Positions 7,280-14,874 are shown, numbered from the stretch's first letter. The stretch is 16,268 nucleotides of DNA from Candidatus Altarchaeales archaeon ex4484_96 (GCA_002254405.1 NJDH01000018.1:1-16268), one strand, 5' to 3'. The notes: a model not told the origin generated them from the sequence alone. Numbers and translations are program-made.

Positions 7280-7504
7280 ATGGCTGAAGAAAAAATAAGA
7301 CAAGACAGCTTAAAGCTGATTGATGAATTCTCTAGGATGCTTGCTGATGTAAGTGAAACACAGGAAACCCATTATGTAGTCGAGTTGAAAAACATTACCA
7401 GAGAAGACGGGAAAGCGCAAAAGAAGGCCGGGTTCAGAAAAAAAATGGAAAAAAACGCCCCCAGATGGGATGAAGGTTATGTTTCAGCCGAAAAAGGGAG
7501 ATAA
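7280..7504 (+). CDS. GatC-like protein (Asp-tRNA(Asn)/Glu-tRNA(Gln) amidotransferase subunit C family, divergent archaeal type)
   Basis: 74 residues, 5 nt after the reductase stop, so part of the same transcript. An N-terminal helix (residues 5-25) is followed by an ETHYVVELKNITRED segment and a C-terminal part with NAP (59-61) and EGYV (65-68). The order R-x-D, then NAP, then a glycine and aromatic/valine-rich end recalls the C-terminal belt of GatC and a short GatC-like family of archaea; this is from memory of the family, not a search. GatC bridges GatA and GatB in the transamidosome. No gatA or gatB is nearby, and the link with lipid reduction is unexplained. It could be an unrelated small protein of the same length. 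Confidence 0.5.
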   Translation: MAEEKIRQDSLKLIDEFSRMLADVSETQETHYVVELKNITREDGKAQKKAGFRKKMEKNAPRWDEGYVSAEKGR

Positions 7505-7506
7505 AG

Positions 7507-7521
7507 CAGTTTTCTTTTTCT
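7507..7521 (+). terminator. T-rich archaeal-type terminator after the GGR operon
   Basis: Directly after the stop of the GatC-like gene the plus strand reads AGTTTTCTTTTTC, a pyrimidine run without a stem, as in intrinsic archaeal terminators. The next gene starts 18 nt later. Confidence 0.4.
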
Positions 7522-7538
7522 AATACATTATAAGATAT

Positions 7539-8774
7539 ATGGATGCTGTTGTTTTAGCTGCAGGGGAGGGAACAAGGATGAGGCCCCTAACCTCCACGCG
7601 GCCTAAGCCTATGCTGCCTGTCGCAGGGAAACCCATACTGGAATGGGACCTGAAGGCATTAGCGCATAACGGCTTTAGGAAGATTATTCTTGTTGTGGGA
7701 TATAAAAGCGAGAGCATAATAAACTATTTCGGAAACAAATTTATGGGATTAGATATCAAATACGTCACACAAAAAGACCAGTTAGGCACCGGCCATGCAG
7801 TATCCCTTGTTAAGGAGCTGGTGGACAAGCCTTTTCTTGTGATGAACGGCGACCTGCTTGTCTCAGAGCAGCTGATAAAAAAATTCCTCAAAGACAATAA
7901 GAAAGCTAAAACAGAAAACAGCATCTCACTGATTAAGGTAAAAAACCCATCCGAATTCGGGATAGTTGAGCTAAAAAACAACCTCGTGAAATCAATAAAA
8001 GAGAAACCCGATAAACCCGCAAGCGATTTAGCCAACGCCGGAATCTACTCATTCAACAAAGAAATATTTAGCTACATCAATGAAATCGGGCAGTCAACAA
8101 GAGCGGAATATGAGATAACAGACGCCCTTAAACTACTGATACAAAAAAAGAAACTAAGCGGCTTCAGATGCGAGGGGCGCTGGGTTGACGTGGGCAGGCC
8201 CTGGGATTTACTGGACGCTAACGGGTTGATACTCGATGAGCTGAAACTCAAGGTAGAGAAAGGGGCGGTAATAGAGGAAAACACTGTTTTAAAAGGCCAA
8301 GTACATGTAGGCAAAGATACTATAGTAAAATCAGGAGCCTATATCGAGGGACCCGTATATATCGGGCGGGAATGCCTCATAGGTCCAAACTGTTATATAC
8401 GGCCCTATAGCCTGCTGTTGGATAAGACAAAAATAGGCAACGCTGTGGAATTGAAAAACACCATTGTTATGTCCAAAACCAACATATGTCATCTCTCGTA
8501 TATAGGGGACTCGGTTTTGGGTGAGGACTGCAATCTTGGAGCCGGAACCAAGGTCGCGAACCTGAGGTTTGATTACGGTGATGTGAGGATGGAGATAAAA
8601 AACAAGCTAACCCCGTCCGGCCGAAAAAAACTAGGCTGCATCATGGGTGATAGAGTGAAAACAGGAATTAATGTCTCCATACTACCCGGGAGATTGATTT
8701 ATCCCGACGCCTATGTGGAAGCGGGAAGCGTGGTCAGAAACACAATATACAATGAGGGGGGTGATGATGAATAA
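7539..8774 (+). CDS. GlmU-like bifunctional sugar-1-phosphate nucleotidylyltransferase / acetyltransferase
   Basis: 411 residues. Residues 1-230 are a nucleotidyltransferase domain: AAGEGTRMRPLT near the N terminus binds the nucleoside triphosphate and is followed by RPKPMLPVAGKP; MNGDLL near 103 holds the metal-binding Asp. Residues about 245-405 are left-handed beta-helix hexapeptide repeats (VHVGKDT, VYIGREC, SVLGEDC). H318 in ICHLSYIGDS and GAGTKVANLRFD match the acetyl-transfer region of archaeal enzymes such as Sulfolobus ST0452. The likely product is UDP-GlcNAc or a related UDP/dTDP-sugar made from a sugar 1-phosphate, for surface glycans or protein glycosylation. The ATG has no ribosome site and may be leaderless. 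Its end overlaps the next gene by 8 nt. The exact sugar and nucleotide cannot be decided. Confidence 0.85.
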   Translation: MDAVVLAAGEGTRMRPLTSTRPKPMLPVAGKPILEWDLKALAHNGFRKIILVVGYKSESIINYFGNKFMGLDIKYVTQKDQLGTGHAVSLVKELVDKPFLVMNGDLLVSEQLIKKFLKDNKKAKTENSISLIKVKNPSEFGIVELKNNLVKSIKEKPDKPASDLANAGIYSFNKEIFSYINEIGQSTRAEYEITDALKLLIQKKKLSGFRCEGRWVDVGRPWDLLDANGLILDELKLKVEKGAVIEENTVLKGQVHVGKDTIVKSGAYIEGPVYIGRECLIGPNCYIRPYSLLLDKTKIGNAVELKNTIVMSKTNICHLSYIGDSVLGEDCNLGAGTKVANLRFDYGDVRMEIKNKLTPSGRKKLGCIMGDRVKTGINVSILPGRLIYPDAYVEAGSVVRNTIYNEGGDDE

Positions 8775-9252
8775 GAAAGGTATTTTTGTTTTGGTTTTGA
8801 TATTATTTACGTTATTAGCCGTTGATGTCGCAGCAGAAGACAGACTTAAACCAGCCCTTGAAGGAGTGTATAACTCGATTAAGGGTGTCGTGGATGCTGT
8901 AGCAGGGCTTTTGTTTAATCTCTTCCCGGGACTTAAGGATTCACTTATGAGCCTTTTTTACTGGGAGCCCCAGGAGGCTTATCTGTCGTGGGTTATATCC
9001 CTGCGCTCTCTTTTCTGGCTTGTTTACGTGGCAGTATTCATCGTATTAATAGCATTCCTGCTTCAGATTTGGAGCATGTCAAAAAGATACCTTGTCAACA
9101 CCATAACAGGCTTGCTTATTTTGTTGATATGCATCCACCTGCTTGGAGTGCCGATAGGATTTAGCATACTGAACCTGATACTCGTCGTCTTGCTGGGAAT
9201 CCCAGGGGCCCTAATAGTCATCGCCTTTTATTATCTTGGAGTACCTATTTAA
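8767..9252 (+). CDS. BofA-domain membrane protein with signal peptide
   Basis: 161 residues from the second of two adjacent ATGs (8764, 8767). A strong ribosome site, GAGGGGGGTG at 8754-8763, lies inside the 3' end of the upstream gene and argues against the in-frame start at 8713. Residues 1-23 look like a signal peptide ending VAA; 26-65 are amphipathic; 79-101 form a membrane helix; 108-161 (VNTITGLLILL...VLLGIPGALIVI) match the SigmaK_BofA family pattern of two hydrophobic segments with a GIPG turn. BofA restrains an intramembrane protease in Bacillus sporulation; archaeal members have no known role, and interaction with a site-2 protease would be only a guess. Overlap with the GlmU-like gene suggests coupling, and its 3' end overlaps the opposite-strand surface protein gene by 42 nt. 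Confidence 0.65.
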   Translation: MNKKGIFVLVLILFTLLAVDVAAEDRLKPALEGVYNSIKGVVDAVAGLLFNLFPGLKDSLMSLFYWEPQEAYLSWVISLRSLFWLVYVAVFIVLIAFLLQIWSMSKRYLVNTITGLLILLICIHLLGVPIGFSILNLILVVLLGIPGALIVIAFYYLGVPI

Positions 9253-11313
9253 CAGCTTTTTTTTGCGGACAAAATTTATGATTAATGTCAGGATAAAAAG
9301 CATAACCATGACCGCTGCAACATGCATGTATAAGGCCCATTTCTCCCGCTCACCCACCTGGATTACTGTTATCTTATCCTGAATCTCAACGCACTGTTCA
9401 ACACCTGCCTCATCCCCCAGCGTACCATACATTTCTTTGGCCAAGTCAAGATATGTTGAGGCGTTAACGTAATCCTCTGAGTTAAAATAATCCCTAGCCG
9501 TCTCCAGGTAGCTGTCTGCCTGCCTGTGCTGCGTTGACACATTGATTATATGCTCTGCCTGAGCTGACTTGTTCAGATAACCAACAGAATAAAAGGCCTC
9601 CATCGCAATCCTGGCGTGTTCTGTGGCATTAACATAATAGCCCTCATCCAGATAGGTCTGCGCCCTCAAAAGGCTTGCATCAGCGTCCCTTAAAATCTTG
9701 GCCTCGGATATGAGCTCTACTGTGTTATCAACCCCCTGAGAGTTGTTCAGCTTGGAATAGATATGCTTTGATTCCTCAGCATACAAAATAGCATTATCGT
9801 AATCTCGTTCTGCAAGATAATCAAGCGAAGAGGAATAAAGGTTATCTGAATGAGCCTTCCAAGACCTTTTGATATCCAAGATGAGTTTATCAGATTTAAG
9901 TATGCCGTTTTTGTCTTCTGCGTCAAAAAACAGGTCAAAGGATATCTGAGCATAAGAAATCGCAAGCTCGTATCGGCCGTTTTCTGATAAATTAATGGCC
10001 TCAATATAGTATTTCTCAGCCTTCAGGCTCTTGTTTTCTGGCGGAGTATAACCCTCGCACTCAGCTATTATGAGATGACATCTTAGGGTGCCCTCAACAT
10101 AGCCTATATCCTGAAATAAATCACGGCATGCTTTAGCGTATTCAAGGGCTTTAACGCAGTTTCCTTCAGTCAGATAGTAGGCTCTGGCGTTCTCGAAAAA
10201 GTATTTCCCGTCGTGGTATACGACAAACTCGGGGTTTATCTCATAGAGGTATACGTTTGCGTTTGTTGCAACAGCAACATATCTTGATTCATCCCCTATA
10301 GAGTACACGTAAATGGCGTTTATGTGGTCTCCAAGTATCTTCTCAACCATAAGGTTGCCCAGCTCATCCATCGAGTAGATTATCTTGTTTGTCGCAATCA
10401 AGACTCTTGAGAATTTATCGGTTTTAAACTCGAGGATATGTGAATCAACCAATCCCTCCAGTTCCTCCTTTTGTATTATGTTCATGTTTCTGTCCAGCAT
10501 GATAAATGAGTCATCCTCAAGCAGGGCGACTATCTCATCTAATCCGTCTGTGTTGGTGTCTCCTGAGTCTACCTTATAGACTCTTTGGCTGGTTTCAAGA
10601 ATCTGTTTAACAGCACCGGATTCGATAGTATATAATCCCTTGAATGTTGCGAATATTGCCCCCTCAAGTGTATTAGATCTCACGAGTTTCATGTCCCAGA
10701 CCGCCCCGTCGAAAACATATTCATCGGTTAGCTCCCCCCACTCGTTTAAAACATAAACGCTTGAGTCAAGCGATGCTATGACAGCCTTTCTTTTGATGAA
10801 CTTCACATCAGAGGGTATGTCTCCCATGATATGATCCCAGCGGAATTTAGTATCATGTTCTGTTACCACAGACCCCTCCTTCTCAAAATAGTATACTCTC
10901 TCCTCGACGAATGAAGTCCCCTTCATGGATGAGCCAGCTATGATATCAAGGTAGCTGTCACCATCGAAGTCGCCTGGCATGAAATACATTATTTTTTCCT
11001 TCGTGTGCCTCTGGGGGGCTCCGCAGCCAACCATCTTCCTTTGAGCTATCTTGTCCACCCAGGTCTTGTATTCGAGGTTGCCTTCCAGGTTTAAGGCATA
11101 AAGATAGCTTCTGACGATATCAAAGCTTGAGGCGTATACCTCCGGGATCCCATCCTTATCAAAATCGAACATGTAAACATCATCTGATTGGATGGGTGCC
11201 GTCCACTTAAGCTTAAGCAGGGGATAGCTTTCATTGTGCTGCTGGCTTGCACAGGAATTACATAGAATGAATAATGCGATGAAAACTATTATTCCCTTCC
11301 ACCAGGATCTCAT
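9211..11313 (-). CDS. Large surface protein: signal peptide, VCBS/FG-GAP-like propeller, TPR-like repeats, C-terminal membrane anchor
   Basis: 700 residues. Residues 1-21 form a hydrophobic signal sequence (C18 and C21 are present, but no clean lipobox). Residues about 35-370 contain VCBS/FG-GAP-type calcium loops: DFDKDGIPEV (50-59), DFDGDSYLDI (115-124) and DTNTDGLDEI (near 250), spaced by beta-rich segments as in a propeller. From about 375 to 650 come roughly five helical repeats of about 55 residues with the pattern A..Y...G.Y..A..YA..A...Y, related to TPRs. A helix near 665-684 (ALYMHVAAVMVMLFIL) and a basic tail with KKK place the C terminus inside and the bulk outside. It is presumably a membrane-anchored binding scaffold on the cell surface; ligand unknown. 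It starts 7 nt after the aIF5A stop, so it is probably co-transcribed. It ends in TAG. Confidence 0.8.
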   Translation of the reverse strand: MRSWWKGIIVFIALFILCNSCASQQHNESYPLLKLKWTAPIQSDDVYMFDFDKDGIPEVYASSFDIVRSYLYALNLEGNLEYKTWVDKIAQRKMVGCGAPQRHTKEKIMYFMPGDFDGDSYLDIIAGSSMKGTSFVEERVYYFEKEGSVVTEHDTKFRWDHIMGDIPSDVKFIKRKAVIASLDSSVYVLNEWGELTDEYVFDGAVWDMKLVRSNTLEGAIFATFKGLYTIESGAVKQILETSQRVYKVDSGDTNTDGLDEIVALLEDDSFIMLDRNMNIIQKEELEGLVDSHILEFKTDKFSRVLIATNKIIYSMDELGNLMVEKILGDHINAIYVYSIGDESRYVAVATNANVYLYEINPEFVVYHDGKYFFENARAYYLTEGNCVKALEYAKACRDLFQDIGYVEGTLRCHLIIAECEGYTPPENKSLKAEKYYIEAINLSENGRYELAISYAQISFDLFFDAEDKNGILKSDKLILDIKRSWKAHSDNLYSSSLDYLAERDYDNAILYAEESKHIYSKLNNSQGVDNTVELISEAKILRDADASLLRAQTYLDEGYYVNATEHARIAMEAFYSVGYLNKSAQAEHIINVSTQHRQADSYLETARDYFNSEDYVNASTYLDLAKEMYGTLGDEAGVEQCVEIQDKITVIQVGEREKWALYMHVAAVMVMLFILTLIINFVRKKKLLNRYSKIIKGDDY
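9257..9264 (+). terminator. T8 terminator of the GlmU-BofA operon, inside the opposite gene
   Basis: Eight T residues start 5 nt after the BofA stop. On the minus strand the same bases are the A run coding the three lysines of the cytoplasmic tail of the surface protein. Confidence 0.5.
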
Positions 11314-11320
11314 TTTTTAT

Positions 11321-11707
11321 TTAAAGCTGTATTATTTTTCTTTGACCCAGTGCGCTTAAGACCAGTATCTCCTGGCCCTGGGTGAGCTTGCCCTGGTATT
11401 CCTCGGGTACGGGAAGCTCGAATGTTTCATAGGAGGACATGTCCATCAACTGGACGTTTTCTCCCAGTACATTAAGGACCTGCGCGTTGTCTTTGCTGAT
11501 TTGAGGTATCTCGATTTTCTGGTCAACCGGACCCATAATGTTTCTTTTCTGGTTGTCGAACAGGCCAACACCCTCAACCCGGGCCTTCATCCCCCCGTGC
11601 TTCCCGGGTTTAGATTTAGTTATCTTCGTTACCTTACAGGCTTCTCCGTCGATTATCACATATCTGCCTTCCTTCAAGTCCTTTATTGTACCAATCTGCT
11701 TGCTCAT
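11321..11707 (-). CDS. eif5A: Translation initiation factor 5A (aIF5A)
   Basis: 128 residues, normal for the archaeal factor. The SH3-like N-terminal domain carries the modification loop SKPGKHGG, in which K36 is the lysine converted to hypusine or deoxyhypusine; residues about 72-128 form the OB-fold domain. The factor binds near the ribosomal E site and relieves stalling at proline-rich and other difficult stretches. The ATG is likely leaderless or nearly so: an AT element at 11731-11740 lies about 28 nt upstream. It shares this AT-rich gap with the divergent esterase lipoprotein gene. Downstream, 7 nt away, lies the large surface protein gene, an unusual partner. Clear presence of the hypusine loop supports an archaeal chromosome. 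Confidence 0.96.
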   Translation of the reverse strand: MSKQIGTIKDLKEGRYVIIDGEACKVTKITKSKPGKHGGMKARVEGVGLFDNQKRNIMGPVDQKIEIPQISKDNAQVLNVLGENVQLMDMSSYETFELPVPEEYQGKLTQGQEILVLSALGQRKIIQL

Positions 11708-11727
11708 TTTTCAACAAATAATGGATA

Positions 11728-11745
11728 GGTTAATAATATGAATAG
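11728..11745. promoter_or_regulatory. Shared divergent promoter of aIF5A and esterase genes
   Basis: TAATAATATG at 11731-11740 is TATA-like on both strands and lies about 28 nt from both start codons (11707 minus, 11765 plus). Both genes would then have almost leaderless messages. Confidence 0.4.
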
Positions 11746-11764
11746 AGAATAAAATAGGTTTAAT

Positions 11765-12688
11765 ATGGTTAAATTAAGCAAAAAATTATTTGGTCTGTTG
11801 TTGATTGCTGTGATCATGTTTTGTCCGGGTTGTGTGAAACAAAGACAGATAGGAACTACCCCTAACCCGGTTGATTACAGTTTCACGATTGGATACCCGG
11901 ATGCCAAAAGATATTACAAGGTACATGTTCCAGAGGTTTATAACGAAAACAACCCCCACCCTCTTGTTTTTGCGTTTCATGGAAGATATTCGAACGGGGA
12001 GCAGATGAGGGAAGACTATAATCTAATAGAAAAATCCGATAAAGAGGGATTTATTGTTGTTTTCCCAACAGGCGCTAGCAGATTCGGTGATAGACTCGCA
12101 TCATGGAATGCTGGAATATGCTGCGGGTATGCTCTTGAAAGCAACAGCGATGACGTGGTGTTTGTGAAAAAAATCCTGGAGGATACAAGAAAAAATTTTA
12201 ATGTTGATGAGAACAGGATCTATGCAGCCGGCATGTCTAACGGGGCGAGATTCTCATACCGGCTTGCCTGTGAAATGAGCGATACATTCGCTGCAATCGC
12301 AGCTGTTTCCGGGGTGAAAAGCACCATCTCATGCAATCCCTCAAGACCAATACCTATCCTGCATGTTGATGATGAAATCGCACCATTTGAAGGTGGACCA
12401 GGGAAAGAAGGGGTTGATTACGGCTCAGTACAAGATACAATAAACTACTGGGTTGAAAGAAACCACTGTAACAATGAGAAAACAAGAGTTCTTGAAGTTG
12501 AAGGCGCTTACTGTGACTCCTACAGTAACTGCGCAGGCAACAGCGAAGTCAAATTATGTGTTATAGAGGAAGGAGGGCATTCGTGGCCTGGAGGACATAA
12601 ACCAAGAGAAGACGCAGATATCCCATCAACCGCTATTGATGCCACAGACATGATTTGGGAGTTCTTCGAAAAACACCCTAAAAAGTAA
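11765..12688 (+). CDS. LpqC/polyhydroxybutyrate-depolymerase-like esterase, predicted lipoprotein
   Basis: 307 residues. Residues 1-22 are a signal peptide ending in the lipobox-like CPGC, so C23 may be lipidated and the enzyme anchored outside the membrane. The rest is an alpha/beta hydrolase of the Esterase_phb/CE1-like family: FAFHGR near 70 gives the oxyanion site, the nucleophile is S158 in GMSNG, the acid is in HVDDEIAPFEGG, and the His is in GGHSWPGGH near the end. Several cysteines (CC near 120 and pairs near the end) could form disulfides, consistent with secretion. Related enzymes cleave short-chain polyesters or feruloyl/acetyl esters of polysaccharides; the substrate here is unknown. 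The family is commoner in bacteria, so transfer is plausible, although codon use does not stand out. Confidence 0.85.
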   Translation: MVKLSKKLFGLLLIAVIMFCPGCVKQRQIGTTPNPVDYSFTIGYPDAKRYYKVHVPEVYNENNPHPLVFAFHGRYSNGEQMREDYNLIEKSDKEGFIVVFPTGASRFGDRLASWNAGICCGYALESNSDDVVFVKKILEDTRKNFNVDENRIYAAGMSNGARFSYRLACEMSDTFAAIAAVSGVKSTISCNPSRPIPILHVDDEIAPFEGGPGKEGVDYGSVQDTINYWVERNHCNNEKTRVLEVEGAYCDSYSNCAGNSEVKLCVIEEGGHSWPGGHKPREDADIPSTAIDATDMIWEFFEKHPKK

Positions 12689-12764
12689 GGCTTGGGGATG
12701 AGGTTGTTTTATTATCTGGATGAGAGGGTTTCTTCTTTTAATCAGGGAATCGAATATTATCTTT

Positions 12765-13211
12765 ATGCCCGATAATAGACCCTCATGGGATATGTATTTC
12801 TCCAAAATAGCCTCTGATGTTGCTGCTAGATCAACCTGTATCAAGAGGAAAATCGGGGCAGTTATCGTCAACGAAAAACACGAGATTGTTGCCACAGGAT
12901 ACAACGGGGTTGTGAGGGGCGCTCCTCATTGCCTTGACATAGGCTGCATCAAGGACGAGAACAATATCGAAAGCGGTACAGGCCATGAGATTTGTCCCGC
13001 AGTCCATGCTGAACAGAATGCCCTGATTCAGGCGGGAAGAGGAAGCCTTGGCTGCACGCTTTACGTTAATGCTTTCCCATGCAAGATTTGCGCACGTCTG
13101 ATAGCGAACGCCGGAATAAAAAAGGTTGTTACATGCGGGGACTACACCGACAAAGAGGGTCTTGAAATACTTAAAAAATCGGGTGTGAAGCTTGCGCATC
13201 TGGAGCTATAA
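12765..13211 (+). CDS. dCMP deaminase (ComEB-like)
   Basis: 148 residues from the ATG at 12765; the in-frame ATG at 12720 would add 15 residues not typical of the family. The zinc-dependent cytidine/dCMP deaminase fold is shown by H81 and E83 in CPAVHAEQNAL and C106/C109 in PCKIC. GYNG (45-48) and the variable cysteine/His-bearing insert at 52-77 are typical of dCMP deaminases, where an extra zinc can bind. It converts dCMP to dUMP for thymidylate synthesis. An AT-rich stretch about 27 nt upstream (TTTTAAT) fits a leaderless message. The gene stands alone: the esterase upstream has no evident link. Specificity for dCMP rather than another cytidine nucleotide is by family only. Confidence 0.88.
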   Translation: MPDNRPSWDMYFSKIASDVAARSTCIKRKIGAVIVNEKHEIVATGYNGVVRGAPHCLDIGCIKDENNIESGTGHEICPAVHAEQNALIQAGRGSLGCTLYVNAFPCKICARLIANAGIKKVVTCGDYTDKEGLEILKKSGVKLAHLEL

Positions 13212-13216
13212 TACCT

Positions 13217-13236
13217 GATTATTTGTTATTTTACCA
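13217..13236 (+). terminator. T-rich terminator after dCMP deaminase
   Basis: The sequence GATTATTTGTTATTTTACC follows the stop by a few nt; T runs without a stem suit an archaeal intrinsic terminator. Confidence 0.3.
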
Positions 13237-13297
13237 CATTATTCAATAAAATACCGGGCCGGGTCTATTCTTTAACTCCAACTACCTATCATAAAAT

Positions 13298-13792
13298 ATG
13301 AAGGTCGAGATGGAGATGGGATTAAAGGACGTGCCAGGCAGTCTGCTGAGATCGCTTGAACCCATCTCGAAACACGGGGGTAACATCATAAGCGTATTGC
13401 ACCATAGAAGCGAAGCCGATGATGTGAAAGTCAAATTAGTCTTTCAGATAAAAGACCTCAAAAGCCTTCAGCTCATAGAGAAATCGCTTAAGCAGGGGGC
13501 AATAAAAATCTCGGATATTATCGTGGAAGGAAGAAGATACTATGAGAAAAAAACCATCTCATTCATATTAATAGGCCATGTCATTGACTCGGATATAAGA
13601 GACACCATAGACAGAATAAACAACATAGGCTGCGTATCCGATGTTGATGTCGTGATGCCAGACCCGTCTGCTAAATCATCTGTTTTGATGAAAGCAGACA
13701 TAGACAACGGAGACATAGATAATGTGGTTGACCTGATTAAGGACATATGTGAGGAAAAAAAGCTTGCATTCATTTGCTGCCTGCTGAAATGA
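13298..13792 (+). CDS. Stand-alone ACT-domain protein, predicted allosteric regulator of homoserine dehydrogenase
   Basis: 164 residues. Two ACT-like beta-alpha-beta units are visible: residues 1-75 (LKDVPGSLLRSLEPISKHGGNI, the typical loop and helix that bind an amino acid) and 84-164 (ISFILIGHVIDSDIRDTIDRINNIGC). No catalytic domain is present. The stop overlaps the start of homoserine dehydrogenase as ATGA (13789-13792), giving equal translation. Archaeal proteins of this kind (COG2061) are predicted feedback regulators of the adjacent hom gene, taking the place of the C-terminal ACT domain that bacterial homoserine dehydrogenases carry. The bound effector is probably threonine or a related end product, by inference. 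An AT-poor gap upstream holds a GC-rich CCGGGCCGGG and no strong TATA box. Confidence 0.85.
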   Translation: MKVEMEMGLKDVPGSLLRSLEPISKHGGNIISVLHHRSEADDVKVKLVFQIKDLKSLQLIEKSLKQGAIKISDIIVEGRRYYEKKTISFILIGHVIDSDIRDTIDRINNIGCVSDVDVVMPDPSAKSSVLMKADIDNGDIDNVVDLIKDICEEKKLAFICCLLK

Positions 13793-14790
13793 AAAAAATA
13801 TCTCTCATCATAGTGGGATTTGGGGTGATAGGCGCGGGATTCGCAAGAATACTCCATGAAAAAAAAGATTATCTCAGAGACCTGGGTCTGGAGTATAAGG
13901 TTGTCGCTGTCTGTGAAAAAGAGGGGTCGATTATATCAGATGAGGGAATCGATTTAGGTGATGTATTGCGGCTTGCTGATGGGAAAAAACTAGCACAGCA
14001 TAGTGGCTGGACAAAAAAGAAAAGCATGCAGGTACTGGATGAGGTTAAAGCCGATATTGTATTGGAGTTGACCCCAGGTGATGTTAAAAGAGGGGAGCCG
14101 GGTTATGGCCACATAAAGAAGGCCTTATCTGGGGGCATGCATGTTGTCACCTCAAACAAATCACCTATAGCACTGCATTATGGTGAGCTTAAGCGGCTTG
14201 CGGAAGAGAATAACCTTAAACTGAGATATGAGGCTGCGGTTGGCGGAGCCATACCGCTTCTGAATCTAAGGGATAAGTGCCTGAAAATAAATGAAATCAA
14301 ATCAGTGTATGGGATATTAAACGGGACCACCAATTATGTGCTCAGCAAGATGGTGGAGGAGGGTATCAGCCTAGAGAATGCCCTGGATGAGGCTAGGGAA
14401 CTGGGGATAGCGGAATCAGATCCCTCATATGATATTGACGGGTTGGATACCGCTTTGAAGGTGGTGATACTGGCTAACAATCTTCTGGGGCGGGATGTGA
14501 GCTTCGAGGACATAAGGGTTCAGGGCATAAGAGATATTACCTCTGAGGCGGTGCAGCTGGCTATAAAACATGGTTACGTTATCAAATTAATCGGGGATGT
14601 GGGTAGGGGTGAGGTTTCACCGCGCCTGATTCCGGTAGAGCATCCATTGAATGTTTCAGGCAGTTTAAATGCTGTGTTATTAGATTCTGATGTCGCAGGA
14701 GAGCTTACTCTAATAGGTTACGGTGCGGGTGCAAGGCAGACTGCAAGCTCGATTTTTTCCGATTTGACTGAAGTAACGCAGTTTGTTTAG
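13789..14790 (+). CDS. hom: Homoserine dehydrogenase, short form without ACT domain
   Basis: 333 residues; the ATG at 13789 is chosen because it puts the Rossmann fold at the N terminus and overlaps the previous stop as ATGA; the ATG at 13774 adds only five residues. The enzyme reduces aspartate semialdehyde to homoserine with NAD(P)H, a branch point to threonine and methionine. Visible features are the dinucleotide loop GFGVIG (10-15), TSNKSP near 120, EAAVGGAIP, NGTTNYVL near 183, and DPSYDIDGLDTALK near 210-224, which contains the catalytic acidic residues and lysine. The family's C-terminal ACT domain is absent; the separate ACT protein just upstream probably supplies it. It ends in TAG with a TAA five codons later (14803-14805). 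Confidence 0.94.
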   Translation: MKKISLIIVGFGVIGAGFARILHEKKDYLRDLGLEYKVVAVCEKEGSIISDEGIDLGDVLRLADGKKLAQHSGWTKKKSMQVLDEVKADIVLELTPGDVKRGEPGYGHIKKALSGGMHVVTSNKSPIALHYGELKRLAEENNLKLRYEAAVGGAIPLLNLRDKCLKINEIKSVYGILNGTTNYVLSKMVEEGISLENALDEARELGIAESDPSYDIDGLDTALKVVILANNLLGRDVSFEDIRVQGIRDITSEAVQLAIKHGYVIKLIGDVGRGEVSPRLIPVEHPLNVSGSLNAVLLDSDVAGELTLIGYGAGARQTASSIFSDLTEVTQFV

Positions 14791-14835
14791 CTTTATTTTG
14801 TATAAAAAAAACCGGCGGGTATTTAAGGGTGTATG

Positions 14836-14862
14836 TTATATAATTCTAACAATAAGTTAGAA
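14836..14862 (+). promoter_or_regulatory. TATA box with adjoining palindromic operator
   Basis: TTATATAA (14836-14843) is followed at once by a perfect 7-bp inverted repeat, TTCTAAC (14844-14850) and GTTAGAA (14856-14862), with a 5-nt spacer. A transcription start near 14866 and an ATG at 14875 are predicted, so a protein bound to the palindrome would block initiation. The XRE-type regulator encoded at the end of this operon is the obvious candidate; this is inference. Confidence 0.6.
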
Positions 14863-14874
14863 ATAAATAACAAA

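Noticed and set aside
11240..11313. Lipoprotein signal on the 700-residue surface protein
   Set aside because: C18 and C21 follow the hydrophobic core but the residues before them (FIL and CNS) do not make a standard lipobox; a C-terminal anchor is present instead.
13248..13265. GC-rich CCGGGCCGGG patch as a regulatory stem
   Set aside because: It is nearly self-complementary but short, and I see no matching element or spacing to a start that would support a site.
14788..14805. UAG as a general sense codon, since hom and the aldolase have a second stop four to five codons after TAG
   Set aside because: The surface protein ends in TAG with no nearby second stop and would extend for dozens of antisense codons into the BofA gene, so UAG works as a stop in this genome at least in part.
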